Assembly (NCBI RefSeq): GCF_004134865.1
Contig: NZ_SDPO01000004.1
Location: 483,673 to 547,672 of the forward strand
From: Agromyces fucosus
GTDB taxonomy: Bacteria > Actinomycetota > Actinomycetes > Actinomycetales > Microbacteriaceae
DNA: 64,000 nucleotides
Direction: 5' to 3'
In this document: in pieces, positions 27,325 through 35,842 of the stretch
Numbering within the stretch: position 1 is the stretch's first letter
Layout: the number at the start of each line of letters is the position of its first letter
Made by a program: the position numbers and the translations under genes
The notes under the pieces: generated by a model
Databases searched by the model: none
Told to the model about the DNA's origin: nothing
What the model saw: the letters and a program-made list of their open reading frames with translations, nothing else

Positions 27325-28541
27325 TCTCCTCGTTTGTAGCCTGGGCGCTGCGGCACCGTGCGCCAGAGCGCCGAACGGGGCGGCGGCGGAGGTGCGGCAT
27401 CGTTCTTCCACGCGCCGCTCGCGACCGAGAGGATCATGACGTTCACGACCGCGGCGACGGGCACCGCGAAGAGCGCACCGGGGATGCCGGCGAGGAGCGA
27501 ACCGGTCGCCACCGCGACGACCACGCCGAGCGGATGCACCTTCACGGCGGTGCCCATGATGAGCGGCTGCAGCACGTGGCCCTCGACCTGCTGCACGAGC
27601 AGCACGATGCCGAGCATGATGAGCGCGATCACGGGTCCGTTGTAGACGAGGGCGACGAAGACGGCGAGTGCGCCGGTGGCGACCGCACCGACGATCGGGA
27701 TGAAGGAGCCGAGGAACACGAGGATGGCGATCGGCACCGCGAGGGGGACGCCGAGGAAGAACGCGCCGAGTCCGATGCCGATCGCGTCGATCGTGGCGAC
27801 GAGGATCTGCACCTTCACGAAGTTCTGGAGCGTCGCCCAGCCGGCATGCCCGGCCCCGTCGATCGCGGCACGGCCGCGACGCGGGAAGATGCCGACGATC
27901 CAGTTCCAGATGCCGCGGCCGTCGATGAGGATGAAGAGCGTCGCGAAGAGCGCGAGCAGCATGCCCGCGAGGAAGTGCCCGAGCGTCGAGCTGAGCGAGA
28001 GCGCACCGCTCACGAGCACGCTGGAGTCCTGCTGCACCGACGTGATGATCTGATCGACCCAGTCGTTCAGCTGGGCCTCGGTGATGTGGAACGGGCCCTC
28101 GAGCAGCCATTCGCGGAACTGGTCCCAGGCGACGAGCGACTGCGCGGCGAGCTCGTCGGAGCCGCGCACGATCTGCGTGATCCCGAGCGTGAGCAGGCCG
28201 CCGACCACGATCAGCGCCGAGAGCATGGCGGTCGTGACCGCGAGCCATTTCGGCCAGCGGTGCTTCTGCAACAGGCCGGAGAACGGCACGAGCAGCGCGC
28301 CGACCAGCACCGCGACGAGGATCGGGATGACGATGAGCCGCAGCTGGATGATCAGGAAGACGACGACGGCGAGCACTCCGCCGATGAGCAGCATGCGCCA
28401 CGACCAGCTGGCGGCGAGACGCACGCCGAACGGGATGCTCTCGGTCACGTCGCGCGGCGCAGCCTCCACCGGTGCGGGCGGCTGCGTCTCCGCTGCGCCC
28501 CGCGACAATCGGCCCCGTTTCCGCCCCGTGGAGTCCGTCAT
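27321..28541 (-). CDS. AI-2E family (PerM/TqsA-like) membrane transporter
   Basis: A 406-residue protein with about eight membrane helices. Helices 1-2 near residues 50-90, a large extracytoplasmic loop with amphipathic segments (about 110-180), then a C-terminal bundle containing GSFIPIVGAVATGALAV and LVQQVEGHVLQPLIMG, which are the family signature. Members are transporters or permeases of varied substrates including sodium/proton and metabolites; quorum signal export is only one case. It heads a two-gene unit with ilvA. TAGACT at 28553-28548 lies six bases before the ATG, so the mRNA is probably leaderless. Confidence 0.88.
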   Translation of the reverse strand: MTDSTGRKRGRLSRGAAETQPPAPVEAAPRDVTESIPFGVRLAASWSWRMLLIGGVLAVVVFLIIQLRLIVIPILVAVLVGALLVPFSGLLQKHRWPKWLAVTTAMLSALIVVGGLLTLGITQIVRGSDELAAQSLVAWDQFREWLLEGPFHITEAQLNDWVDQIITSVQQDSSVLVSGALSLSSTLGHFLAGMLLALFATLFILIDGRGIWNWIVGIFPRRGRAAIDGAGHAGWATLQNFVKVQILVATIDAIGIGLGAFFLGVPLAVPIAILVFLGSFIPIVGAVATGALAVFVALVYNGPVIALIMLGIVLLVQQVEGHVLQPLIMGTAVKVHPLGVVVAVATGSLLAGIPGALFAVPVAAVVNVMILSVASGAWKNDAAPPPPPRSALWRTVPQRPGYKRGE

Positions 28542-28547
28542 CGCTCC

Positions 28548-28553
28548 AGTCTA
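28548..28553 (-). promoter_or_regulatory. -10 box TAGACT of the AI-2E transporter-ilvA unit, leaderless
   Basis: Minus-strand TAGACT ends six bases before the ATG at 28541. Confidence 0.55.
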
Positions 28554-28631
28554 GGCGCGGCGTATGAACCGGGCGGCATGGGCGACGGATGCCGCGCGCC
28601 CCCGCGGCCCTGCGGTGTCGGTCGTGCCCGC

Positions 28632-28637
28632 TATCGT
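28632..28637 (+). promoter_or_regulatory. -10 box TATCGT, near-leaderless start at 28646
   Basis: TATCGT predicts transcription from about 28644, two bases before the ATG, and supports that start over an in-frame ATG at 28589. Confidence 0.45.
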
Positions 28638-28645
28638 CGGTGATC

Positions 28646-29857
28646 ATGGTCGACGTCGTCAGCCCCGCCCTCGCCCGTCGCATCGCGCTCGCCGCGCAGG
28701 GCTTCTCACGCTCGCTGCCCGAGTCGCCAGGCACGCGCGCCGTCAACGGCGTCATCGATCGTCTCGCGCTGCTGCAGATCGACTCGGTCAACGTGTTCGA
28801 GCGCAGCCACTACCTGCCCGCGTTCAGCCGTATCGGCGCGTACGACCGCACCGTGCTCGACCGCATCACGACCGGGCGACGGGGTCGCATGGTCGAGTAC
28901 TGGGCGCACCAGGCCGCGTACATCCCCCGCGAGCTCTGGCCGCTGTTCGAGTTCCGCCGCGAGGAGTATCGCGCCAAGGGCAGCGATTGGGGCGGATGGG
29001 TCACCGAGAATCGCTCGCTCGCCGAGTGGCTCCGAGCCGAGCTCGCGGCCAACGGCCCGATGCGCGCCAGCGAGATCGAGCATGACTCCAACGAGCGCCG
29101 GGGCCCCTGGTGGGGCTGGTCCGATGTCAAGCGAACGCTCGAGATGATGTTCCGCACCGGCGACGTCGTGTGCGTCGAGCGGCGCCGCTTCGAACGCGTC
29201 TACGCCCTGCCCGAGCAGGCGCTGCCGAGCGAGCTGCTGGGCAGCGCCCCGGCCGAAGCCGACGCCGTTCGCGAACTCGTGGGGCTCGCGGCATCCGCTC
29301 AGGGCATCGCGACCGAGGCCGACCTCGCCGACTACTGGCGCATGAAGCGCGCGCCCGTGCGGCAGGCGATCACCGAACTCGAGGAGGCCGGGGTGCTCCT
29401 GCCCGTCGAGGTGCCGGGGTGGACGACCGGGGCGCGGCAGACGCCGGCCTGGCTGCACCGCGACGCGAAGCGGCCGCGGCGCATCGAGACGGAGGCGGTG
29501 CTCTCACCGTTCGACCCAGTGGTGTGGTTCCGGCCGCGCACCGAGCGCCTCTTCGGCTTCCACTACCGCATCGAGATCTACACGCCCGAGCCCGAGCGCA
29601 AGTTCGGGTACTACTCGCTGCCGGTGCTCATCGACGATCGCGTCGTCGGCCGAGTCGACCTGAAGAGCGACCGGCAGGCGGGCGTGCTGCGCGTCCAGTC
29701 GGCCTGGAGCGAACCAGGGGCGCCGGCCGAGACCGCTGCACGCCTCGTGCCCGTGCTGCAGCGCGCGGCTGCCTGGCAGGGGCTCGGCGAGGTGAGCGTC
29801 ACCGGGCGCGGCGACCTCTCCCCCGCACTGGCGTCGGAACTTCGCGCGGCGGCCTGA
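28646..29857 (+). CDS. HTH_42-family DNA glycosylase (YcaQ/AlkX-like)
   Basis: A 403-residue winged-helix protein of the family that includes E. coli YcaQ/AlkX and Streptomyces AlkZ, which remove alkylated bases and unhook interstrand crosslinks. The catalytic QxD motif is visible as Q44-I-D46 in LLQIDSVNVFERSHY. Other blocks are EYWAHQAAYIP, the wing region WWGWSDVKRTLEMMF, and the conserved LSPFDPVVWFRPRTERLFGF followed by EIYTP. The YcaQ-like branch is expected to act on simple alkyl or crosslink lesions rather than a dedicated antibiotic adduct; no antibiotic cluster is adjacent. Confidence 0.88.
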   Translation: MVDVVSPALARRIALAAQGFSRSLPESPGTRAVNGVIDRLALLQIDSVNVFERSHYLPAFSRIGAYDRTVLDRITTGRRGRMVEYWAHQAAYIPRELWPLFEFRREEYRAKGSDWGGWVTENRSLAEWLRAELAANGPMRASEIEHDSNERRGPWWGWSDVKRTLEMMFRTGDVVCVERRRFERVYALPEQALPSELLGSAPAEADAVRELVGLAASAQGIATEADLADYWRMKRAPVRQAITELEEAGVLLPVEVPGWTTGARQTPAWLHRDAKRPRRIETEAVLSPFDPVVWFRPRTERLFGFHYRIEIYTPEPERKFGYYSLPVLIDDRVVGRVDLKSDRQAGVLRVQSAWSEPGAPAETAARLVPVLQRAAAWQGLGEVSVTGRGDLSPALASELRAAA

Positions 29858-29906
29858 ACAGCGTCGGCCCGAACAGCGTCGGCCTGAACAGCGTCGGCCT
29901 GAACAG
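29851..29906. repeat. 15-base minisatellite, 3.7 copies
   Basis: Unit GGCCTGAACAGCGTC repeats at 29851, 29866 (one change), 29881 and partly at 29896. The first copy contains the stop codon of the glycosylase gene, and the array ends seven bases before the stop of the converging lipoprotein gene. Each later copy repeats TGA in the same frame. Confidence 0.85.
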
Positions 29907-29912
29907 AGAGGC

Positions 29913-31586
29913 TCAGCCGGCCCGGGTGAAGACGCCGAGCCCGTTCGGCTCCTGCCCCGGTGCCGGGAACTTGTTGAAGTACGTCAAGGTGACCCCGGTG
30001 ATCTGCCCGCCCTCGCGGACGAAGACCGCCGAGGAGAGCGATCCGGGGAGCGCGTTCTCACCGGTCGGCACGAAGGACAGCGTGTCGCCGTCCCACGGAT
30101 CGATCTCGAACGTGTAGCCGCCCTCGGGGCCGAGCGCGCCGGTGAGGGTGCCGTTGTCCTCGGTCACGACGAAGTCGCCGAAGTAGGGGCTCGTATAGGT
30201 GCCGACATAGTCGGCGGCCGGACCCGCTGCCGCGCCATCTGCGGGGGGCTCCTCGCCGACGAGGTCGCCCGCCGGGTCGGAGAAGTGCTCGAAGACGCCG
30301 GGCCAGAGGTCCAACCAGGGTCGCGTCTCCTCGCCGAACTGAACGAGGTCGACGAACTCCGAGACGACCGCTTCCGGAACCCCCGACGGCGCTCCGTTCG
30401 TGAGCACGACGATCCCGAGGTCCAGATCGGGGATCATCGTGGCGTTCGTGGCGGAACCCCACCCGAATGCGCCGGAGTGGCTGATGCTGACGCGGCCGGT
30501 CACGGTGGCACCGACGTTCGTGCCGAATCCGTAGTGCGAGGTGCGCGACGTCAGGTCCTTGGCATCGCCGCCGGTGATCGAATGCGCCGAGTAGGTCTTG
30601 GCGAGCACGAGCGGGTCGATGAACTCCGCGCCGTCGACCTCGCCGTTCGCGAGCACCATGTTCATCCACTTCGCGATGTCTCCGGCGGTGGAGGCGACAC
30701 CGCCGGCAGGAGCCTCGGCATCGGCGTCACGGTCGAACAGCTGCTCGTACTGTCCTTCGCCGGTACGGGCGTGCATTGCCGCGCGGTCATCCGCGGCGAG
30801 ATAGTCGTCGTGGACGGTCGTCGTCGACGTCATGCCGAGCGGCTCGAACAGCAGTTCGTTCGCGGTCTGCGCCCACGTCTGCCCGCGCGACGCCGCGACC
30901 GCCTCGCCGCCCACCGTCAGTCCGAAGTTGGAGTACTGGTACGTGTCGCGGAACGACGCCAGCGGAATCTGGTTCATGTGGGCCATGATGTAGTCGACAT
31001 CGAAGCCGATGTCCTCCAGGTCATCGCCGCCGCCGGTCGGAATGCCGGTGCGGTGCGAGAAGTAGTCGGCGATCTTTCCATGTTCGGTCACGTACGGATC
31101 GTTCAGCGCGAAGTCGGGGAGGTATTCGACGACCGGGTCCTCCCACGACAGATCGGCGTCTTCGGTGATGGCTTTCGCAGCGATGCTCGACGAGAGCGGC
31201 TTCGACAGCGACGCGATCTGGAAGACGGTATCGACGCTGACGGGCTCCCCGGTCGACACGTCCCGCACACCGTATCCCTCTTCGAACACGACCTCACCGT
31301 TCGAGACGACCGCGACGGCCGCGCCGGGCACTCCGGTCTGCTCGAGCGCCTTCTCGATGAACCGGGGAAGCGCATCGACGGCGGCGGCCACTGCCGTGTC
31401 GCGATCCGTGTAGAGCTCGACGACGTCTTGATTGGGTGCTTCGCCGAGTGCGACGACGGACCCGCTCGGCGACGGTTCGTCGGTCGTGCCCGCGGTGCAA
31501 GCCGTGACTCCCAGCGCGAGTACTGCCACCGCCGTGACGGCGACAACGCGTACCATGCCCTGGTTCGTGCCGCTCTTGCCGTTCAT
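29913..31586 (-). CDS. Serine beta-lactamase-fold lipoprotein (class C/DD-peptidase type)
   Basis: A 557-residue exported protein. Residues 1-30 form a lipoprotein signal ending in LGVTAC, so it should be anchored at C30 on the outer face of the membrane. The nucleophile S126 and K129 are in ASLSKPLSS, the YxN motif is QYSNFG, and the third motif is HSG in SISHSGAFGWG. A DUF3471-like beta domain follows (about 465-557). The HSG motif suits esterase/peptidase members of the family rather than a true resistance enzyme. ATG 31586 follows GGGGGCAG. It diverges from a regulator across a palindrome-rich region and may be its target. Confidence 0.85.
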   Translation of the reverse strand: MNGKSGTNQGMVRVVAVTAVAVLALGVTACTAGTTDEPSPSGSVVALGEAPNQDVVELYTDRDTAVAAAVDALPRFIEKALEQTGVPGAAVAVVSNGEVVFEEGYGVRDVSTGEPVSVDTVFQIASLSKPLSSSIAAKAITEDADLSWEDPVVEYLPDFALNDPYVTEHGKIADYFSHRTGIPTGGGDDLEDIGFDVDYIMAHMNQIPLASFRDTYQYSNFGLTVGGEAVAASRGQTWAQTANELLFEPLGMTSTTTVHDDYLAADDRAAMHARTGEGQYEQLFDRDADAEAPAGGVASTAGDIAKWMNMVLANGEVDGAEFIDPLVLAKTYSAHSITGGDAKDLTSRTSHYGFGTNVGATVTGRVSISHSGAFGWGSATNATMIPDLDLGIVVLTNGAPSGVPEAVVSEFVDLVQFGEETRPWLDLWPGVFEHFSDPAGDLVGEEPPADGAAAGPAADYVGTYTSPYFGDFVVTEDNGTLTGALGPEGGYTFEIDPWDGDTLSFVPTGENALPGSLSSAVFVREGGQITGVTLTYFNKFPAPGQEPNGLGVFTRAG

Positions 31587-31618
31587 ATCGCTGCCCCCGT
31601 TGACGATCCGTCGGCGGA

Positions 31619-31725
31619 GCCATGGCTTCCTCGCTTGTTGCAGACGAAGCCATGGACTCCGGTCCCACAGATCAGTGTGGCTGGACAGAAGCGGACAGAA
31701 CAACCTCCGCTTCCGGCCATGGCCG
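31619..31725. promoter_or_regulatory. Cluster of inverted repeats between divergent genes
   Basis: The 202-base gap holds three GCCATGG-centred sites (31619-31626, 31649-31655, and the palindrome CGGCCATGGCCG at 31714-31725). Two of them form the 10-base inverted repeat CCATGGCTTC/GAAGCCATGG (31620-31629 and 31646-31655). GAAGCGGA/TCCGCTTC (31688-31695 and 31706-31713) adds another inverted repeat, and GGACAGAA is repeated. This looks like a multi-site operator for the adjacent regulator. Confidence 0.55.
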
Positions 31726-31788
31726 CTAGAGGGCGTCCGGATGCGGTCACATGCGCCATGATGGTGTCCACACGCTCCGGAGGTGGAC

Positions 31789-32736
31789 ATGGAGGATCGG
31801 GCACTACTCGAACTGATCTACCGCAGCCGTCCTGAGACGGTGGCGGAGCTCGCCATCACCGCGCACGCGGATGAGGGCGAGACGGCCGCCGCCGTTGCCC
31901 GTCTCGCGCGGACAGGTGCGATCTCGGCGCACGATGGGACGATCGCGTGGGCGACGCCGGCGAGGTGGACGGCCGACGTCGTCGGTCGCGAAGCACGTCT
32001 GATGCGGCAGTCGGCGGACGAGGCCGCCTCGCGAATCGAGGCGCTCGTTGCAGACCTTCCGACGCTCCTGCGCCACTGGGCTGTGGGCGAGGCATCCGGC
32101 GACATCGTCCCCGTCTTCGTGCGACACGGGCCGCAGGCGGCAGAAGACCTCTGGTTCGACATCGCGCGGGAGCAGAGCGAGTCCGCCTGGTCGGTGCTTC
32201 CCGATCTCGGGCGCTATCTGCAGACCGATCCCGCGCGCGCCGGCCGTTTCGCGGAGATGTTCGCGGGCAAGCGATCGGTGCGAGCCATTCTCCCGCGTTC
32301 GATGGCAGGGGACGCCCGGCTCGTGGCGATCGCCGAGCGCTACGCTGCCGTCGGGGTGGAGTTCCGCCTTCTCGACGACCTTCCGAGTTGGTTCTGGATC
32401 GACGGCGAGGTGCTCGCATTCCCGATCGAGTGGGGCGAGGGCTGGCCGTCGAGCGTGGTCGGTGTCCGCAGCGCGGCGCTCGCCGAGCTGGGCCGATGCC
32501 TGTTCCGCGAGCTCTGGCGTCGCGGCGAGCCGATCGGTGGGACGCAGCAGCCGTGGGGGCCGCTTCTTGCGCTGATGAAGCAGGGCGTCACGCTCGACGC
32601 GGCATCTCGCAGGCTCGGGATCAACCCGCGAACAGGTCGGCGCCGCATTGCGGCGGCCATGGAGCAGTACGGCGTGTCGACGTTGTTCGCCTTGGGCGCG
32701 GCGTGGGCGGCCGACGGGGAGTCCACCGCACGTTGA
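31789..32736 (+). CDS. TrmB/LuxR-like transcriptional regulator
   Basis: A 315-residue predicted regulator. Residues about 1-60 form a TrmB/MarR-type winged helix (ELIYRSRPETVAELAITAHA). The middle part (about 90-240) resembles the phospholipase D-like sensor domain of TrmB relatives, without catalytic motifs. Residues about 262-305 form a LuxR-type helix-turn-helix (GVTLDAASRRLGINPRTGRR). ATG 31789 is set by GGAGG five bases upstream; GTG 31783 overlaps that site. It diverges from the beta-lactamase-fold lipoprotein, so it probably controls that gene and itself. Confidence 0.75.
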   Translation: MEDRALLELIYRSRPETVAELAITAHADEGETAAAVARLARTGAISAHDGTIAWATPARWTADVVGREARLMRQSADEAASRIEALVADLPTLLRHWAVGEASGDIVPVFVRHGPQAAEDLWFDIAREQSESAWSVLPDLGRYLQTDPARAGRFAEMFAGKRSVRAILPRSMAGDARLVAIAERYAAVGVEFRLLDDLPSWFWIDGEVLAFPIEWGEGWPSSVVGVRSAALAELGRCLFRELWRRGEPIGGTQQPWGPLLALMKQGVTLDAASRRLGINPRTGRRRIAAAMEQYGVSTLFALGAAWAADGESTAR

Positions 32737-32799
32737 ACTGTGGCGTGCTCGACTGCAGTCGCGTCAGGACCGACGACGAACTCGCGGTGCAGCGAGCGC

Positions 32800-33675
32800 T
32801 CAGAACGCGCCGCCCATCTCCTCGAGCCGCTTGACCCGGTCGGCGATCGGCGGGTGGGTGGCGAAGAGCTTGTCCATGATGCCGGGCTTCAGCGGGTCGG
32901 CGATCCAGAGGTGGGCCATCGACGAGTTCTGCCGCTGCATGGGCCGGCCGTACGTCTCGAGCTTCAGGAGCGCCCGCGCGAGCGCGTCGGGGTGACGCGT
33001 CGTCATCGCGCCGGTGGCATCGGCGAGGTACTCGCGCTGACGCGAGACCGCGAGCTGCACGAGGCTCGCCACGAGCGGTGCGATGAGCATCGCGACGAGG
33101 CCGAAGATCATGACGATCGGGTTGCCGTTGTTGTTGCCCCGGCCGAAGAAGGCCATGCGCACGAGCATGTCCGAGATGAACCCGACGGCGACGACGAGAC
33201 CGAAGACCACCATCGAGAGACGGATGTCGTAGTTGCGCACGTGCCCGAGTTCGTGGGCCATGACGCCCTCGAGCTCGGCGTCGTCCATGATCTCGAGAAG
33301 CCCCGTGGTCGCGGCGACGACGGCGTGCTCGGGGTCACGGCCGGTGGCGAACGCGTTCGGCGCCGGATCGGAGATCACGAACACGCGCGGCATGGGGGTG
33401 CCGGTCGTGATCGAGAGGTTCTCGACCGTGCGCCAGAGTCGCGGGTGATCGGCCTTGGAGTGCAGCTCGACCGCTCCCGACATCGAGAGCGCCTGCCGAT
33501 CGGCCGTGAAGTACTGGAACAGTGCGTACGCTGTGGCGATCACGAGGGTGACCACCACGATCGTGACGTCGTGGTAGATGTACGCCGCCAGCCAGCCCAA
33601 TCCGCCGATGATGGCGAGGAAGAACAGGACGATGAAGACGGTGTTGCGCTTGTTCTTCGCGATCGCGCGGTACAA
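32800..33675 (-). CDS. M48-family membrane zinc metalloprotease (HtpX-like)
   Basis: A 291-residue integral membrane protease. Two N-terminal helices (about 14-52), then the zinc motif HELGH in GVMAHELGHVRNYD (about residue 140), two further helices, and the third zinc ligand in REYLADATGA. HtpX-type enzymes degrade misfolded membrane proteins. The start is an unusual TTG at 33675; AAGGG overlapping the lemA stop region serves as ribosome site. It follows lemA by nine bases, a very common pairing, so both are co-transcribed. Confidence 0.9.
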   Translation of the reverse strand: MYRAIAKNKRNTVFIVLFFLAIIGGLGWLAAYIYHDVTIVVVTLVIATAYALFQYFTADRQALSMSGAVELHSKADHPRLWRTVENLSITTGTPMPRVFVISDPAPNAFATGRDPEHAVVAATTGLLEIMDDAELEGVMAHELGHVRNYDIRLSMVVFGLVVAVGFISDMLVRMAFFGRGNNNGNPIVMIFGLVAMLIAPLVASLVQLAVSRQREYLADATGAMTTRHPDALARALLKLETYGRPMQRQNSSMAHLWIADPLKPGIMDKLFATHPPIADRVKRLEEMGGAF

Positions 33676-33684
33676 CGCCGGCCC

Positions 33685-34251
33685 TTAGAACTGCACGCGC
33701 GGAGGCTCGGCGATCGCCGCGGGCTCCGTGACCTCGAAGAAGTCGCGCTCGTGGAAGCCGAGGCTGCGCACGAACAGGGTGTTCGGGAAGACCTTGATCT
33801 TCGTGTTGAGCTCGCGCACGCCGCCGTTGTAGAACCGGCGCGAGGCCTGGATCTTGTCTTCGGTGTCGACGAGCTCGGACTGGAGCTGGAGGAAGTTCTG
33901 GCTCGCCTGCAGCTGCGGGTACGCCTCGGCGACCGCGAAGATCGACTTCAGCGCCTGCTGCATGTGGTTCTCGGCCGCACCGGCCTCGGCCGGGCCCTGC
34001 GCGGTCAACGTCTCGGCCCGCGCCCGGGTGACGGACTCGAAGACCGACTTCTCGTGCGCCGCGTAGCCCTTGACCGCCTCGATGAGGTTCGGGATGAGGT
34101 CGGCACGTCGCTTCAGCTGCACCGTGATGTCGCTCCACGCCTCGTCGACGCGCACGTTCAGCGTCACGAGCGAGTTGTACGTGGCCCAGAGGTAGATGCC
34201 GATGATCACCACGAGCGCGACGACGATGATGACGGGGATGAGCCATTCCAT
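33685..34251 (-). CDS. lemA: LemA family protein
   Basis: A 188-residue protein with an N-terminal membrane helix (residues 3-24) and a long helical-bundle domain. Family motifs are YNSLVTLNVRVDEAWSDI, LKRRADLIPNLIE and a C-terminal FHERDFFEV. The function of LemA proteins is not established; they occur almost always beside HtpX-type proteases, as here, and are thought to assist them. The ATG at 34251 follows AGGAG. Confidence 0.92.
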   Translation of the reverse strand: MEWLIPVIIVVALVVIIGIYLWATYNSLVTLNVRVDEAWSDITVQLKRRADLIPNLIEAVKGYAAHEKSVFESVTRARAETLTAQGPAEAGAAENHMQQALKSIFAVAEAYPQLQASQNFLQLQSELVDTEDKIQASRRFYNGGVRELNTKIKVFPNTLFVRSLGFHERDFFEVTEPAAIAEPPRVQF

Positions 34252-34372
34252 GGCACGGACTCCTAAGCGCTCTGAGCGACAGTTGCTGTGTCGTTTCAGT
34301 GTACCGAGCGAGCCTTCGGGTGAGCTGTGCTTCCCATGAGACTCGGAGGAACCGGAGAGCGATCTCCGGGCA

Positions 34373-34378
34373 TAGGCT
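34373..34378 (+). promoter_or_regulatory. -10 box TAGGCT of tetR at 34385, leaderless
   Basis: TAGGCT ends six bases before the GTG start, so the transcript would begin at the start codon itself. Confidence 0.55.
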
Positions 34379-34384
34379 CAGGCT

Positions 34385-35008
34385 GTGACGGAGCACTCCG
34401 AACGCCGTCGGCGCGGCCGGCCCCGCGGCGCGAACGCAGGTGACACTCGTGCCCGCATCTTGGCTGCCGCGACCGCCGAATTCGCCGAGCACGGGTACGA
34501 GGCGGCCTCGATGCGTGCGATCGCTCGTCGCGCCCAGGTCGACCCCGCGCTCGTGCACCATTACTTCGACGGCAAGCAGGCGCTCGTCGCCGAGGTGGTC
34601 GAGGTGCCGCTGCGCCCGGAACGTGTCGTGCGCGAGGCACTCGCCGCTCCGATCGACGAGCTCGGCGGCCGCCTGGTGCGCGCGGTGCTCACGGCATGGG
34701 ACTCCGGCGCCGTCCGCCCGGCCGCAGTCGCCGCGCTGCGCTCGGCGATCGGCCAGGGGCCGGTCGCCCGGATGCTCCGCGAGTTCCTCCGCCGCGAGAT
34801 CATGCAGCGCATCGCCACCGCGCTGGGCGATGCCGACGACGCCGATCTCCGGGCCGAGCTCGCGGCGTCGCAGCTCGTCGGCGTCATCATGGTGCGGTAC
34901 GTGCTCGAGTTCGAGCCCGTCGCCTCGGCCGACGTGGAGGAGCTCGTGTGGCGGGTCGGCCCTGCCGTGCAATGGCACCTGACGGGGAGTCCGGAAACGG
35001 GCGCCTGA
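34385..35008 (+). CDS. TetR-family regulator next to an ABC-2 exporter
   Basis: A 207-residue TetR-type repressor. The basic N-terminus (RRRRGRPRG) is followed by the helix-turn-helix SMRAIARRAQVDPALVHHYF (residues about 43-62). The C-terminal domain belongs to the TetR_C group often linked to ABC exporters. It is the first of three same-direction genes; the ABC pair downstream has its own near-consensus promoter just after this stop, so the repressor probably controls that promoter. The last codons lie in a 26-base-period direct repeat. Confidence 0.88.
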   Translation: MTEHSERRRRGRPRGANAGDTRARILAAATAEFAEHGYEAASMRAIARRAQVDPALVHHYFDGKQALVAEVVEVPLRPERVVREALAAPIDELGGRLVRAVLTAWDSGAVRPAAVAALRSAIGQGPVARMLREFLRREIMQRIATALGDADDADLRAELAASQLVGVIMVRYVLEFEPVASADVEELVWRVGPAVQWHLTGSPETGA

Positions 35009-35025
35009 CCGGGAGTCCGGAAACG
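34978..35025. repeat. Direct repeat, 22-base copies with 26-base period
   Basis: CCTGACSGGGAGTCCGGAAA-type copies at 34978-34999 and 35004-35025 differ at one base. The first encodes the end of TetR; the second contains its stop codon and ends two bases before the -35 box at 35027. Position and spacing suit a regulator binding site, or a recent slippage duplication that moved the stop. Confidence 0.6.
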
Positions 35026-35026
35026 C

Positions 35027-35055
35027 TTGACAGCACGGCGCCATCGGCGAATGAT
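35027..35055 (+). promoter_or_regulatory. Strong promoter TTGACA-17-AATGAT for the ABC-2 exporter, leaderless
   Basis: TTGACA (35027-35032) is a perfect -35 box, and AATGAT (35050-35055) is 17 bases downstream. Transcription would start at about 35062, directly before ATG 35063. This is the best sigma-70-type promoter seen in the window. Confidence 0.75.
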
Positions 35056-35062
35056 TCAGCAC

Positions 35063-35842
35063 ATGATGAATAACTCGGATGCCGCGTCCGGCGCCGCGAT
35101 CATCGTGCAGGACCTGACCGTCGTGCGGGGCGGCGCGCCCGTGCTCGACCGCCTCTCGCTCGCCGTGCCGCGCGGCCGCATCATCGGCCTGCTCGGCCCG
35201 AGCGGCAGCGGCAAGACGACCCTGATGCGCGCGATCGTGGGCGTGCAGGTCGTGAAGTCGGGCACGATCGAGGTGCTGGGCCTTCCGGCGGGCAGCAGGG
35301 CCCTCCGCACCCGCATGGGCTACGTCACCCAGCAGGCGAGCGTCTACGACGACCTCTCGGTGCGCCAGAACCTGGCCTACTTCCGACGCATCATCGGCGC
35401 ACCGGCATCCGACATCGATCGCGTCATCGAACGCACGGAGCTCGGCCCGGTGGCCGGCCGGCTCGTCGGCTCGCTCTCGGGCGGGCAGCGCAGCCGGGTC
35501 TCGCTCGCGGCGGCGCTCCTCGGCGCGCCCGAGGTGCTCGTGCTCGACGAACCGACCGTCGGCCTCGACCCCGTGCTGCGCGTCGAACTCTGGGCGCTCT
35601 TCCGCAGCCTCGCCGACGACGGTGCCACGCTCCTCATCTCGAGCCACGTCATGGACGAGGCGAAGCGCTGCGACCGGCTGCTGCTGCTCCGCGACGGTGC
35701 GCTGCTCGCCGACGACACCGTGCAGGGCGTGCTCCAGGTCACCGCCACCGACGACGTGGAGCAGGCGTTCCTGCGACTCATCGAACGCGACGAACCCGAT
35801 CTGCGCCCGACGAGGGAGACGAAGCGGAGGACGGAGCGATGA
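35063..35842 (+). CDS. ABC-2 exporter ATP-binding protein
   Basis: A 259-residue ATPase of the drug/antibiotic or multidrug ABC-2 type. Walker A is GPSGSGKTT, the Q-loop YVTQQASVYDDLSV, the signature SLSGGQRSR, and Walker B VLVLDEPTVGLDP. The start is taken as ATG 35063, fixed by the upstream promoter; TTG 35027 and ATG 35051 are in frame but lie inside promoter elements. Its stop overlaps the permease start by four bases (ATGA). TetR is upstream and probably represses the pair. Transported compound unknown. Confidence 0.88.
   Translation: MMNNSDAASGAAIIVQDLTVVRGGAPVLDRLSLAVPRGRIIGLLGPSGSGKTTLMRAIVGVQVVKSGTIEVLGLPAGSRALRTRMGYVTQQASVYDDLSVRQNLAYFRRIIGAPASDIDRVIERTELGPVAGRLVGSLSGGQRSRVSLAAALLGAPEVLVLDEPTVGLDPVLRVELWALFRSLADDGATLLISSHVMDEAKRCDRLLLLRDGALLADDTVQGVLQVTATDDVEQAFLRLIERDEPDLRPTRETKRRTER

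Noticed and set aside
29913-31586. Beta-lactamase-fold protein as an antibiotic resistance gene
   Set aside because: It has an HSG third motif, a large extra domain and a divergent regulator unlike AmpR; peptidase or esterase is more likely.
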